Shown here: positions 38,046-49,475 of the stretch, one piece after another
Layout: each line of letters starts with the position of its first letter
Position numbering within the stretch: position 1 is the first letter of the stretch
NCBI RefSeq assembly: GCF_000005505.3
Contig: NC_016132.3
Location: forward strand, 31,138,914-31,202,913
Source: Brachypodium distachyon
Taxonomy: Eukaryota > Streptophyta > Magnoliopsida > Poales > Poaceae
Length of the DNA stretch: 64,000 bases
Reading direction: 5' to 3'
Translations under genes and position numbers: made by a program
The notes under the pieces: model-generated
Told to the model about the DNA's origin: nothing
Databases searched by the model: none
What the model saw: the letters and a program-made list of their open reading frames with translations, nothing else

Positions 38046-40151
38046 CTGCGGGGCACCATGCCACCGAACTTGTGGCATGCTTAAGCTGGGAACCGCCACC
38101 CTGGGGCACGGATATTGTTCGTTACCTCAAGGATGGAACCCTCCCAGAAAAAGACGTTGCCGCAGAGCGATTAGCCCGGCAAGCTAAGATGTACGCTCTG
38201 GTAGATGGGGATCTCTACTGGAGGCGTCCAAACGGAGTTATGCTCCTTTGCGTGCCCTGGGAAGAAGGGCGCTGCTGGAGGATATCCATCGAGGCACATG
38301 TTCGCACCATGTGGCCTCCAGGGCACTAGCTGGGAAAGCATACTAGCCAATAGCCTTAGCCAATGCCGAGCAACTAGTCAAGACCTGCGAAGCATGCCAG
38401 TTTCATGCCAAGAAGAGCAACCAACCAGCGCAAGCCCTGCAAGTCATCCCGTCCTCATGGCCGTTTGCGGTCTGGGGGCTGGACATCGTCGGCAAGATGC
38501 CGAGAGCTATTGTCGGTTACCAGTATCTCCTTGTAGCCATTGACAAGCTCTCAAAGTGGGTCGAGATGGAGCCTGTGTGAGCTGTGACAGCGCAGGCTGC
38601 CATCAAGTTCTTCAAGAGCATTGTGTGCCGGTTTGGTGTACCTAACGGCATCATCACCAATAATGGCACACAATTCATGTCGGAGCACGGGTCTCCGGCA
38701 TCGGGGATGCTGAGCACCCCCTTTTTGGTTTGGCAATCGCCGGCGTGACGATAGACACGAAGTGTGGACACGTGAATTTACCCAGGTTCGGGCCACCCGG
38801 AGGTGTAACACCCTACATCCTGCTTTTTGTTATATTCAAGATTATGTATGTGGCTTACAAGGTGTCCCTAGGGTTCCCCGGGGAGCTACTTGGCGACGGC
38901 TCTAACTAGGGCTAGAACTAAGGCTGACCGGAACAGAACCCTTTGACCAGTGGCATTGGTCCTCTTTTTATAGACAAAGGGATACCACCGGTGCCAATGC
39001 ATGCAGCGTGACACGTCTCCTAGACGCGTGTCACAGCCACACGAAATACACTCTCGCTGATCCATGCTGGACGCCATGCAGCGCCCGGTCCATTGTACAA
39101 GGTAGAAAAAATGGTTAGTAGAGTAGTCGCCTTAGTCTTGCTAAACAGGACTAGGCCTACTGATAAGACTCCTGTCAGTGCATTAAATGCACTGCACCCG
39201 CCGTCTTGTCCTGTCTTCACTGTTCTGTGGGCACCGCCTGCATGCCCGAACGTGGGTTGCTGGGGTGCCCCTTCCCGGCTAGCACACCCGGCTAGTTGCC
39301 GGGAGGCGTTTCTTCCACTTCCCGGTACCGGGGTTCCCGGGAGCTTCTTCTATTTCGGCCCTTCGCTTCACCTTCACCAAGGACCGTCTCCTTGAGGCAG
39401 GCTTCCCGGACTCATCGCTTCCCGGGAGGCCTTCCTGACGGGGCTTCGTCACTGGAGACCCACATGTCCCGTATCAGTGGAACCTTGTGGGCCACTGGTA
39501 CGACAATTCACTAGTGCAGTGTTACAAGCTTACTGCGAGGACATGGGCACTAAAATCCACTTCGCCTCTGTCGCTCATCCGAGGAGCAACGGGCAAGTGG
39601 AGCGCGCCAGCGCAGAGGTACTGCGGGGGCTCAAGACGAGAACCTTTGACAAGCTCAAGGGCCACGGGAAACACTAGGTTGAAGAACTCCAGCCCGTGCT
39701 GTGGTCGATTCGGACCACACCAAGTCAGGCGACGGGCGAAACTCCGTTTGGCCTCGTCTACGGGACAGAAGCTGTGCTGCCCCTTGACCTCAAGGATGGG
39801 TCACCTCGAGTACGTGCGTACGGTGACGAGAGCCAACACACGTAGATGATGGACAACCTTAGCTTCATCGAGGCGATTCGATGCCGGGCTGCTGTGCGAG
39901 CCGCAGGCTACCAACAGGGGCTCCGTCGTTATCACGATAGGAGAGTCCGTCCCCGGGGGCTCGAGGTTGGAGACCTCGTCCTGCGCCGGATACAAGGAAC
40001 GAATGCCGGAAACAAGTTGACTCCAAACTGGGAAGGCTCTTTCCGGGTAGTGCAGGTGACTAGACCGGGGGCTGTCCGGCTGGAAACCGAAGAAGGCTTG
40101 CCAGTGCCCAATAGTTGGAATATTGAGCACATGCGCAAGTTCTACCCGTGA
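38046..40151 (+). pseudogene. Integrase, split by a solo LTR
   Basis: The N-terminal zinc-binding part is damaged: the segment corresponding to ADKAFRHGFYWPTALADA in the second element is mostly missing, but LVKTCEACQFHAKKSNQPAQ is readable. The catalytic core gives WGLDIVGKMPRAIV and ITNNGTQF, where the solo LTR interrupts at 38677. After the LTR it resumes with AYCEDMGTKIHFASVAHPRS, NGQVERASAEVLRGLK and RRYHDRRVRPRGLEVGDLVL, ending with PNSWNIEHMRKFYP at 40151. Stops include one after KWVEMEPV and one after KLKGHGKH. The second catalytic aspartate (normally TDNG) is asparagine. The enzyme would insert element DNA in the nucleus. Confidence 0.85.
38678..39505 (-). mobile_element. Solo LTR inside integrase with perfect 5-bp target duplication ATTCA
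   Basis: The inserted block begins TGTCGGAGCACGGG and ends CACTGGTACGACA. It is flanked by ATTCA at 38673-38677 and 39506-39510. On the minus strand it starts TGTCGTACCAGTGG and ends CCCGTGCTCCGACA, as do the LTRs of the host element, and it has a TATA word on that strand (CTATAAAAAG, about 38965-38974). It is therefore a same-superfamily LTR left by recombination between the two LTRs of a full insertion. Confidence 0.93.
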
Positions 40152-41311
40152 AATGGTGGTGCCTTACCCACGGGTGACGCTGCGGCAGCGTGCCTCTTTA
40201 AGCTAGTGTGGCCAGGCAAGGCCCGATTGTAATCCGCTAGCACAAAGATGAATAAAGATAAGTGTTATTTCAGTGAATATTGTGTTTTGCTGTTAATGTT
40301 CACTTCTGTCTCCTGCTCTAGGTGCACAGAATTGTCTCTTCATACTTGGCTGTGAGCAGGGGGCTGCCAGAACCCTGAAAACCAAGCGGGACACCCCGGA
40401 ACGAGGCCTAGCAGTTGATGAATCCGTTCACAATGTGCTACGTGCCTGCAGTGCACCGTGGAATAGAAAAGATGCTCACACTCAAGTCTAAGGTCGACTC
40501 TTATGTGCCCGGGGGCTGGGAGGCAGGAGGTTATCCAGTTAGCGTTGTCTTTTTTCGTGCATTTCGAAAACTTTTCTATGCACCATGGCCACTGCAAGAA
40601 TCTGACGTGCAGGGTAAAGATGGGGACGAAGGCACACTCTGATGCTCGTGGAGTTGTCACGGGTGTCGTTGCCTTGCGGGTAAGTTGTACATATATGGCA
40701 ATTACTTCGAGGCTTGATGCAGGACTCTGAGACAGGGCCAGTGCCTCCACGTGCCAACCAGTGGTTCCGCGTGCATGGCGGCAAGGGCAGCACTCCGGCT
40801 ATTTAGAGACCGGAGCAAGCGCAATACCAGCAACGGACAAGAAGGCAAGCGATGTCGCAGAGAGGCGATGGTGGTCCATACGTGGCTCGCGGATCCGCCC
40901 CGGAGGCGTGTGCGCTGGGGTAGTTAGTCCGCAGGTGGAGTTGCTGGCCGCTGCTGTCTAGCCCTAGGTTGGCACTGCGGGTCCGTCCTGGGTCCCTGGT
41001 CTGGCTAAGTACGCAGTTTGCAAGTCGTCGGGTACACAAGCTTAAAACACGAGAAGGACAGAGCCCCTCCCCGACAAGCTAGTTATAGACAGAAAACAAG
41101 TAAATTGGCGTTGGATGAAATGAAATTCAAACAAACAAGTTCGCAATAAACATTCAAAGTGACAAAGGCTAACACTAAGTAAGGCGCCTTGCGCCGCTTG
41201 CAAGAAAGTAAATACAAAAGAAGAACAAGCAGATAACTATGCAGGAGGTGCTCCCGGGGCAGCAGCGTTGGCGTCAGGTGCCTCCTCGATGCCGAGGCCT
41301 CCTCCGGCGGC
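40152..41311 (+). other. Spacer between pol and the antisense gene
   Basis: No sense-strand gene is seen. At about 40870-41030 is one copy of a GC-rich block (GTGCGCTGGGGTAGTTAGTC, GGTCCGTCCTGGGTCCCTGG) that occurs twice in tandem in the second element (59155-59830). Confidence 0.6.
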
Positions 41312-44286
41312 TTATTCATCAGCAGCTTTAGTATCGTGAGCGTTGCTCTGCATCCGCGCCACCATCTCGTCCACCACGCCTTGCACCGCTTCCCAGTGGG
41401 TCTTGGCCTCTTCTTCCTCTGACCAGGCGTTGAAGGCAGACTCGAACGGGATGTCGGGACGGGTGGAGTGGACCCGGGTAAGAATCTGCCCGGTGACTTG
41501 CTCGGCTGTGGAGCCGACCTGCCGGTCCCCGAACGTCGTGACGCAGTTCTGCAGGCTGTGTAGCCAGCCGATGAAATCCGCGAAGAAGGAGGTGAAGCTG
41601 CCGATGTTCGCCTTGTCGAAGGAAGTTACCGGGATATCGAACCCCTGCAGCGCCTCCACCGCCGAGTCCGCCGGCTTCTTCAGCCTGGCTACCTCCCCCG
41701 ACCGGCGGGCCCGCAGCTCAGTGCATGCACCGTGAGCTTCCTGGGCCTGCAGCTTGTGCTTGCGGCACTCGGTCTTCAGCTTCCCGATCTTGGACGCCTT
41801 CTTGGTATTGTCCTCGTCGATGAGCCGAAGCTCCTGCCGCGTCATGTCATGCTCGCCCTGAAGGGACGCGCTGGCATCTTGGGCAGCCTTGAGCTGCCCC
41901 ACAAGCTCGCGCTCCCGGGAGCGAGCCTGATCTTGCAGCTCTTTCTCCCGGCGCGGTGAGGCTTCATCCGCCGTTGCAGCCGCCATCTCCAGCTCTCTGA
42001 CATCGTGCCTGAGGCGTTGGATCTCTAGGGAGTAGTTGGACAACAAGTCCGTCTTCTCCCGAAGACGCCCCTGGAACGTGTCCAGAGCCGTCTGGTCCTC
42101 CTCTTCGCTCTTCGCCCAAGGGGGCAGGCGGGGGGCTCGGTGGCTTCTCCAGAGCGCCGCTGCTTGCCTCGGTTGGTAGAGGCTGCCCCGCGTCACCTGC
42201 AGTAGCAGTCGCGTCCCCGGCAAGCGCTGGGGCGGGTTGTTGAAGGGCTCCGGCGGAGGCAACCTCCTCTGGAGCATTGTCATCGGCCTCGCCGGTGAGG
42301 TTGATCACCCACACCTCGGTGGGCGCGGGCGTAGCTGGGGCATCCCCGGCTACTGCACGAAGGACACCTGCGTCAGTCTGGGAAATGGCGCAATTGAGTG
42401 AAGGAAACGCAATGAAAAACAAAGCTGTACCTTGCCGCGTCTCGCCGACGGCTTGGTGTGCGGTCCCGCTAGCCGCCTCCTCGCCCGCTGCCGGGACGCT
42501 CCCGCCGAACGTCGTGGACCCTGCGGGGGACTCTGTGTCAGAGAGCAGTGGAGAAAGTGGGTTAGAACACGAAGTGCTTGAGCTTGCGCGTACCTGCTGC
42601 CGGGCCGATGCCTTGGAAGTTCGGGTCTAGGACCCCTGTGTCCCCAGCGGCAGCCGCCGCCGCCGTAACAGCCACATGAGCGGCATCCTTGTCACCACCG
42701 CCCGATGCCGGGCGGGGTTTCTTGACCTGGGCTGCCCCCTCTTCTTCGAAGAGCTGGAAAATGCAGAAGTAAGGTAGCATAACACATAAAATTCGTGAAA
42801 ACTGAAATGTTTAAAGCAATGTCAAACTTACCCCGGCGGGTTGAGCTTAAGAACCCTGTCCGCTAAGATGCTCCTCGCCGGGAGGCCGCTCCGTGCGGGT
42901 GGAACTGGCGGAGCCGTCGGGGTGGTCGGGACGGCTTCTGCAGCCGCCCTGCGGCCAGCGAAGGCCATAGTCCCCGCATCGACGTGAGGCGCCTGAGGCT
43001 GCAGGCTGGCCTCCCGCCTGCTAGCCAGCTCTGCCGCGGACCGCCTTACCAGAGGGACGACGTCTTCGTCGTCATCCCCTTCAGGCGCAACCCCGCCAGC
43101 TTCCGGGGGAGCGCTGTCGTCGACGTCGTCGTCATCTGGCTCCTCCGACGCCTAGCGAAGAATCGTTGGAGTCCGAGTCCTCCGGCCTGGCGGAGCCCCA
43201 GTCTTGGCCACCCTTCCCCGACCCGGCAGCTGGCTCCTTGCAGGGGTGAGACCTGGGTTGCGGGGGGGAGGGCTGTGCGGAGGGGTCTTCCATGATCCCC
43301 CGCTCATCGCAAAGTGGGAGATCCCGGGCTCCTGGGTTCAGGATCCCGACATGGAGCGGTTGCGCTCCAAGCGGCGGCAACTAGAAGGCTTCGTCCTCGC
43401 CGGTGATGCCCTTCACCCAGAACTATATCTCGTCTGGCAAGAGTTCCGTACGCTGCAGCCGGGTTTGGTCGCCCGGCCCGGTGTACATCCATGCCGGATG
43501 TGAGCGCCGCTGCAGGGGAGCAACGCGCCTCCCGATGAAGTGGCGCGCCACGTCCGTGTCCGTGAGCCCAGCCTCGCGGAGCGGCTTGATCTCTTCACAG
43601 ATCGGGGCCAGCTTCTAGTCCTTCTGGTCGTGGAGTGTCCAGTCATCAGAGCCCTTCGCGGGTCCGAGGGGTTCCTCGTGGAATTCCTGGAGCTGGTCGG
43701 TGCGCACCCAGCACCAGTCGCGGCACCACTCGTGCTCGATCTTCTTCTTCTCCAGCTAGGTGAACTCCGACTTGAGCCTATTGTGGAACCGGAACACCAC
43801 ACCCGAGGACAGGGGAGCCTTCGCCTCTGTCCTCGGGTAGTAGTAGTGGCGAAACAAAGCCACCGATGCCATCACCCCCACGAACGCTTCCCAGAGGTGT
43901 TGGAAGACAGCCAATGTGAAGAATGACGTGGGGTGAATTTGAGCCATGATGAGCCCGTACGACTCCATGATGGCAGAAAGAAAGAAAGTGTGCGGCGGCA
44001 CGAACCCGACTAGGATGACCTTCCCAAAAATACGGAAGTACTGCGGGTCGCGCTCTACGCAGACGGGGAGAACTCACGTCGGCCCGTACTCATTGTGCCT
44101 GGTGGCGAGCGCCAAGACCAGCTTCTCCACCCCCTCGCCGTTGTACCCGGGGGAGAAGAAGGCGAACTTGGCCCACATTTCTTCATCCTTCCGTGCTCGC
44201 TCCGACAGCTCCTTCTTGCTGGCCTTCTCGCGCTTCTCTCCTTTGCTGGTGCTCCCCTTGGGTCGGTTCTGGCCCTTGGGAGACAT
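41312..44286 (-). pseudogene. Antisense, apparently spliced gene of the gypsy element (Transposase_28-like plus coiled coil)
   Basis: On the minus strand the ATG at 44286 opens MSPKGQNRPKGSTSKG. The N-terminal half carries the Transposase_28-like ('putative gypsy type transposon') region: FAFFSPGYNGEGVEKLVL, VPPHTFFLSAIMESYGLIMA and EAFVGVMASVALFRHYYYP. A WCWVRTDQLQEF block follows. An acidic segment then leads to GT-AG junctions around 42594/42520-42532 and 42431/42367-42377. The last exon encodes a long coiled coil (TALDTFQGRLREKTDLLSNY and on) and a conserved end (FFADFIGWLHSLQNC, FESAFNAWSEEEE, VVDEMVARMQ). Several in-frame stops are present in the first exon. Antisense genes of this type are known in Tat-lineage elements; the function is unknown. 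It is matched by 59961-63446 in the second element. Confidence 0.75.
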
Positions 44287-44389
44287 CGGCGGGAGTGGGG
44301 AGTGGGTTTGGCTGGAGTTGGGGCACGGAGAGCTTGGAAGGCAATGGCAGAGGCAGGAAACAGTGGGGGGTGCCCACCGCTAGCCTTGG

Positions 44390-44397
44390 GTATTTAT
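44390..44397 (-). promoter_or_regulatory. TATA box of the antisense gene
   Basis: The minus strand reads CGATAAATACCC about 105 bp upstream of the ATG at 44286, followed by a C/T-rich leader. The spacing is that of a normal plant promoter, lying inside the element about 300 bp from its 3' LTR. Confidence 0.5.
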
Positions 44398-44693
44398 CGA
44401 GGCTGGCGGGCTGCAACGGCACCCCCACGATCAGCAATAAAGTGCCCTAAAGAATCGGGAATTAAGATGGGGGTGCGTGATTTGGCCTTAACTCTCTGGT
44501 GATTATGGGGGATAAGGCAGGAGATCGTGCACCCGATCGTTTCACTCGGGAGAGTGGAACTAGAAATGCAGCCCACAAGGCCAGGTACCGGGATAGTCCC
44601 CCTGGACCGACGCGTCGGATAGGGCGTAGCCCGGCCGACCAAGGATAGCACTAACCGGGGCCTTAAGGCTGCCGGCCCACGCCCGGGGGCTAC

Positions 44694-45568
44694 TGTCGTA
44701 CCAGTGGTCCATGGGGTCCCATTGATACGGGACGTGTGGGTCGCAAGTGACGAAGCCCCACCAGGTTGGCCTTCCAGGAAGGATAAGCCCAGGGAGCCCA
44801 CCCCAAAGAGACGGTTATTGGCGAAGGCAAAGCCAAGAGTTGGAACAGGAGAGTTGCCCGCTTCGGTGGGTACCCGGGAACTCTGGTCCCGGGAAGAGGA
44901 AGGCACGCTGCCCCGGCAACGGGCTGGGTGCGCTTGCCGGGAAGGGGCTCCCAGCAACCCGTGCTCGGGCATGCCGGTGGGACCCGCAGAACAGTGAAGA
45001 CAGGACGAGACAGCGGACGCAGTGCATTTAATGCACCGACAGGAGTCACATCGGCAGGGCTAGTCTTGCTCAGCAAGGCTAGAGCGGCTACCCTATAAGT
45101 CCATTTTATTTACCGTGTACAATGGCCTAGGCGCTGCATGGCGCCTAGCGTGGATCAACAGTAAGTTTTGTGCAATGACACGCGTATAGCTAACGTGTCA
45201 CGCTGCATGCATCGGCACCTGTGGTATCCCCTTGTGTATAAAAGGAGGACCAATGCCATCGGTGAAAGGGTTCGAACCCTAGTCAAAACAAGTAGTATTT
45301 CATCCACTTGTAGCAAAATTCCTTAGAAGGACAAGTAGCCTACCCGGGAACCCCCCGGGCAGTCTGTAAGAGCGCACTAATTTGTGAATACAACTAAAGG
45401 CAGGATGTAGGGTGTTACACCTCCGGGTGGCCCGAACCTGGGTAAATCCGATTGTCTGCACTTCTTGTCTTTCGTCACGCCGGCGATCGCCTGAGCGCTC
45501 GCCTCGCCCCTCACCGAACAACAAGGGGTTGTCCGACATCCCTGGTGCCGGAGACCCGTGCTCCGACA
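44694..45568 (+). repeat. 3' LTR of the large gypsy element
   Basis: 875 bp, TGTCGTACCAGTGG to GTGCTCCGACA. It is preceded by the G-rich polypurine-like CGCCCGGGGGCTAC. A TATA word (GTATAAAAGG, about 45236-45245) corresponds to that of the 5' LTR. It differs from the 5' LTR by many scattered substitutions and small indels. Confidence 0.9.
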
Positions 45569-45580
45569 TGGGGCAAATTT

Positions 45581-46552
45581 ACTATATTTCGTACATATTT
45601 TGGATTTTCAGAAAATTTCGGCATTAAATGAAAAATCACCTTTTTCAATACATTAACCACAAAAAATTAATGTAAGAAAGGTCCATTGGATCCACTGTAA
45701 CCTAGTAGAACGCAAACAAATAGGTGTCAATGAAAATTAAATGTGTTATTTCCTTTATTACTATGATTTACACTTAACTCAACAGTATAATAATGTTAAC
45801 AATATAAAAAAGTTGTCAGAATTTTTTTGCAAGTGTCAATTTTTAGTGATACATTCATCACATAAAAAAAATCAGAGCATTATATAAATTTCACAATTTG
45901 CTTCTTGTACAGATCACCAGATCTCCCTGAGGTATTTTTGAAACTTTGTCCAAATCTTGTGAAATTTGGCACAGTAAGCACATTTGGTATGTATTGCATG
46001 TATGCAAAAGCATTTTCAATTTGGACGTGTTTTCAAATTTTTTGAATTTCAAATTCAGTTAAATTTGATGTGTTGGGGCCAAAATGATACGAAATACATG
46101 ATTTGAAGTTGCGAAACAATTATTGGAAGTATGTAAACATTGTTAGTACTTGACGCCTTCAATAAAAGTTAAAAAAAACTATTGACATTTGCAGATTTGA
46201 ATGGATTTGACTGGTTTTAAATCCTGGTCAACTTTCTGAAATGGGTGTGAAATTTCACCAGTGTTCTTAACTTTTTATGTACTTTCTATTGGTGCAATCA
46301 GAAATTAATTTGGAGATGGTCGAATTTTGGGGATTCTTCCAAATGCAGCCATTTTTGTGTGTTGAAATCCCTGTTTTCATGCACAAATAGGTTTGAAATT
46401 GGACTGAACCGGATGTAATCCAATTTTCTCGACTTGTATGGTCGAGATACAACTTTTCTTCATTGGTTGTCTCATCATTTCTCTTTAGTTCCATGGGTTT
46501 ATATATTTTTCATAAATAAATCCAAAAATTCAAAGAATGTACGAAATATAGT
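45581..46552. repeat. Stretch bounded by inverted repeats (CTATATTTCGTACAT)
   Basis: ACTATATTTCGTACAT at 45581-45596 is found inverted as ATGTACGAAATATAGT at about 46538-46553, with further imperfect match inside. The AT-rich interior has no gene. It may be a non-autonomous DNA element or a long inverted duplication; the target duplication is not clear. Confidence 0.4.
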
Positions 46553-46689
46553 ATCTCAAGTCCAGAAAATCTCATATTTGGTGGAAACACTTGTGGAGCA
46601 CCGACAAAGCTCCCTAAATCATCTGTAATGAGTATTGCACATATTTGACATCAAAAATGCTAAAACAAACAAATTTAAGTGAATTTGAA

Positions 46690-47140
46690 ATTCAAAAATT
46701 AGCAAACCATTTCAGAAATGAACCAAATCTGAGATATTGGTTTCACAAGACATAACTTTCATTCAAATTCAATTTCTAAGCTTCCTCCAAAATTGTCCAT
46801 TTGAGTGGGCTGGGACAACCAAATGTGGCTATTTTTTTCCTGGTCAACAAAAGTGAATATCACAAAACAAGTTGAAATTTGGTCATCTTGCATAAATTTC
46901 CATTCGGATTCCATTGGTACAGTCTGAAATCAATTTGGAGCAAATTCACTTTCTAAGCTTTCTCCAAAATTGTCCATTTGGGTGGGCTCGCACACCCAAA
47001 TGTGGCTATAAATTCCCTGGTCAACAAAAGACAACCTTCTCATAACATATTGAAATTTGGTCATCTTGTATAACTTTCCATTCACTTTTCATTTGTGCAG
47101 TCAGAAATCAATTTGGAGGAAGTTCAATTTCGAAAGAAAT
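46690..47140. repeat. AT-rich tandem repeat, period about 178 bp
   Basis: The series TTTCTAAGCTT(C/T)CTCC, AAAATTGTCCATTTG, ACCCAAATGTGGCTAT (or CAACCAAATG), CTGGTCAACAAAAG, GAAATTTGGTCATCTTG and GAAATCAATTTGGAG occurs once at about 46770-46945 and again at about 46949-47130. A more decayed relative lies at about 46220-46370. Non-coding. Confidence 0.6.
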
Positions 47141-47229
47141 TCATAGGAAATGATCAAGTGCCGATAACAGTACATGCCCAGGTTCAGATAAAGAGCAACA
47201 ACCTGCGCTTGATCAGTACAAATAGGCAG

Positions 47230-47812
47230 CCAAGGTCTTTGCTTAGCTCTTCCTGGTGGATAGATTGAACACTAAAACATGCTAAAGCGTCATCATTTTA
47301 ACATCAACTCTGGATGGAATTGCTTGCTTTGTACCTCACCGCCGGAAGAAGACCTTGATCATTTGTTCTTTGATTGCTCTTTCAGTCAGGCCTGTTGGGG
47401 AGATCCTGGCATACAATGGAACTTGAACTTGATGCTGGAAGATCATCTCATGCATGCTAAATCTTCTTGGCAAGGAGGGTTGTTCTGGGAGCTCTTTGTG
47501 CTGGCTGCCTGGGCTCTCTAGAAAGTCCGAAAAGCAAAATTCTTTGACAACATCCCTCTTGAGAAGTCCACCTGGAGAGCCTTGATTAAGACTGAGTTGC
47601 AGCTGTTAGCCTTTCGCTCTTCAAAAGAGCAGTTTCAATCTAACCTTCATCAACTTGTATAGCAACTAGCTTTGTAACTTGAGGAGTGACCCTCAAGAGG
47701 CTGACACTTTCCTTTCTTTCTGCATGTATTTTGTACACTTCTAATCTTTAATATATTTGCACGGTAGGAGCCTCTCCTGCCGTTTTGCCGGTCAAAAAAC
47801 AAACAAACAAAC
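47230..47812 (+). mobile_element. 3' end of a LINE with zf-RVT-like domain
   Basis: The plus-strand frame reads RLNTKTMLKRHHF, then CLLCTSPPEEDLDHLFFDCS with a C..C...H....C zinc pattern. After a stop at 47519-47521 it continues KVRKAKFFDNIPLEKSTWRA. This is the C-terminal zinc domain of plant LINE reverse transcriptases. The 3' end is followed by CGTTTTGCCGGTCAAAAAAC and an A/C-rich tail at about 47796-47812. Only the last few hundred bases of the LINE remain. Confidence 0.75.
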
Positions 47813-47868
47813 CACTAATACATAGACAACATACATCAAAACCAACTTGGATTAAACATAACACAACA

Positions 47869-48828
47869 TCAACATGGATTAACTCCTGCTTTTGGAGGAC
47901 CTGAGCCATCTACAGTGCCAACAAAACAGGGGAACTCATGGAGGCGAGTGTGATCTCCTCGCGGTATTCCAGAACCACCATAGTCCAGATAAGCTTCATC
48001 ATCTGAAGAAGAATCAGAGTAGTCCCTGTTGTTGTGATCCAAACCATCAGTAAGAAGATGAAACTTATCGACCACTTCATGGACATGGACGATGACCCTG
48101 AATGACAGAGCACGTCTGGTTTCTGGTTCTGCCCCCGCTGCAATTGAATCATCAATGAGCTCATCAGTGTATTGAGGAGTTGGTTGTGTGGCCGAAGTAG
48201 GCACTCTCATCGGCAACCGCTTCGGGATGGCATAAGGATCACGCATCCATGCACTGAGTTTCATGCAGCACGGATCAGTCCGAGGCAGAATTGCCACGAA
48301 CTGGCCGCCTAGCTGATTAATCAAATTCTTCACAAAATTCCAACTCTTGCGCATCCTCCATCAGTCCATCCAAGCTAAGAACGCAGCTAAAAGACGGTTT
48401 TTACTCCTCTCCACGGAAGATGGAGGTCCAGCGGCGAAACGAGATGTGGCCGGCAGGGCACCTGATGCGCATCGATTGCATCACTGCTGCCGTGCAATCA
48501 TCACTCGAATCAAAGCGAATAAGAAAGTTGGCCGGCCCAGGACATACCTTGATGCGCACTCCCCTTTTGAAGTTGCAGCGCTACTTGAGAGCTGCCATGA
48601 CCTCTTCAGCCGAAGTGGCCGGCGGATTGAGCGTTGATCCTGTATGGACGGTAGCAACGATGGCTTTACCTCGCAGCCTCGCCGCCTTCTCTTCCATCCT
48701 GGAGGCGCGGGAAATTACTATCTCGGCCACATCGGGCCGGATATCAGGCACCCCGCGGCAAAATATCTCCTTCGCGAATCGGCGGCAGCTACCGACATTG
48801 TAGTACGGAGGTGGTTAGTGCTCGCCAT
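47869..48828 (-). pseudogene. Broken grass-expanded DUF4283-like gene
   Basis: Minus-strand reading in linked frames gives RFAKEIFCRGVPDIRPDVAE, RMEEKAARLRGKAIVATVHT, a TAG, GPANFLIRFDSSDDCTAAVM, ISFRRWTSIFRGEE, a TAA, LINQLGGQFVAILPRTDPC, MKLSAWMRDPYAIPKRLP and RVIVHVHEVVDKFHLL. This layout is that of the large family of DUF4283-type proteins scattered in grass genomes, often with transposons; their function is unknown. The ATG at 48828 is out of frame with the conserved part, and at least two stops and one frameshift are present. Confidence 0.6.
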
Positions 48829-48959
48829 TGCCGCCTCCCACTCGTTTCTACACACCTACTAGCCGCAGCGCCACCGCCGTCCTCCGCCAATTTAGGGTTC
48901 AGGATTTGGTTGAGCTGGGGGTGAGATTAAAGGAGAGCAAGTAGGCTCCACATGTAAGT

Positions 48960-49475
48960 ACCGATGACACTGGCCCCGCCTATCATCTGAAGCCTCGTCC
49001 CACCTGTCATCCTTTGGCTCGGCCCACTGGTCATCCTTTTTGCTCGGCCCTAGCAGTTAGCCTTTCCTCGGCCCACATGTCCTCCTTTGGCTCGGCCCAC
49101 CCGTCATCCTTTTTGCTCGGCCCCAATGGTCAGCGTTTCCTCGGCCCACCTGTCATTAACGATGACCGCCCCACCTGTCAGGACACGCGTGCGTTGGCCC
49201 GCATGTAAGCTCAGTCGACTCGTTAAGCCCTGCCCGCTTGCACTTTCTCGTCGCAGCTCCACACGCTAGAAATGCCGCTCCGGCCTCACCTGCCAGCACT
49301 CCCCACGACCCACCCGTCGGAAGGAAACAGTCAAAGGGGCTTGACCGTTAGCAGGTGCTCCGTTAGGGCATTTGCGAGGAATCTCCAAAGGGGCAGGTAT
49401 AGAAGCGCGCACAGTTATGAGGCCTGGGTATTGTTGAGTACAGCTAAGGAAGGAGGGACACAGAAACCCTTAAAA
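48960..49475 (-). repeat. Repeat-family leader, copy 2
   Basis: This is the inverted partner of 29650-30060. On the minus strand it lies just upstream of the DUF4283-like pseudogene and so may be its promoter and leader. TGACAGGTGGG-like words recur here at least five times. Confidence 0.6.

Larger units (their letters stand above)
32117..45568 (+). mobile_element. Large Ty3/gypsy retrotransposon, RIRE2/Grande-like (Tat-type), decayed
   Basis: Two LTRs (TGTCGTACC...CCGACA) bracket a primer site, gag, protease, reverse transcriptase, RNase H and integrase in the Ty3/gypsy order, then a 4.5-kb stretch with an antisense gene. The Tat lineage is known for extra, often antisense, genes between pol and the 3' LTR. 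The two LTRs differ at many positions, mostly transitions, and every coding region carries stops or frameshifts, so the insertion is old. It contains a solo LTR (38678-39505) and an LTR-like block (34433-35197). Flanks TGGAG and TGGGG are a possible imperfect target duplication. Confidence 0.9.
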
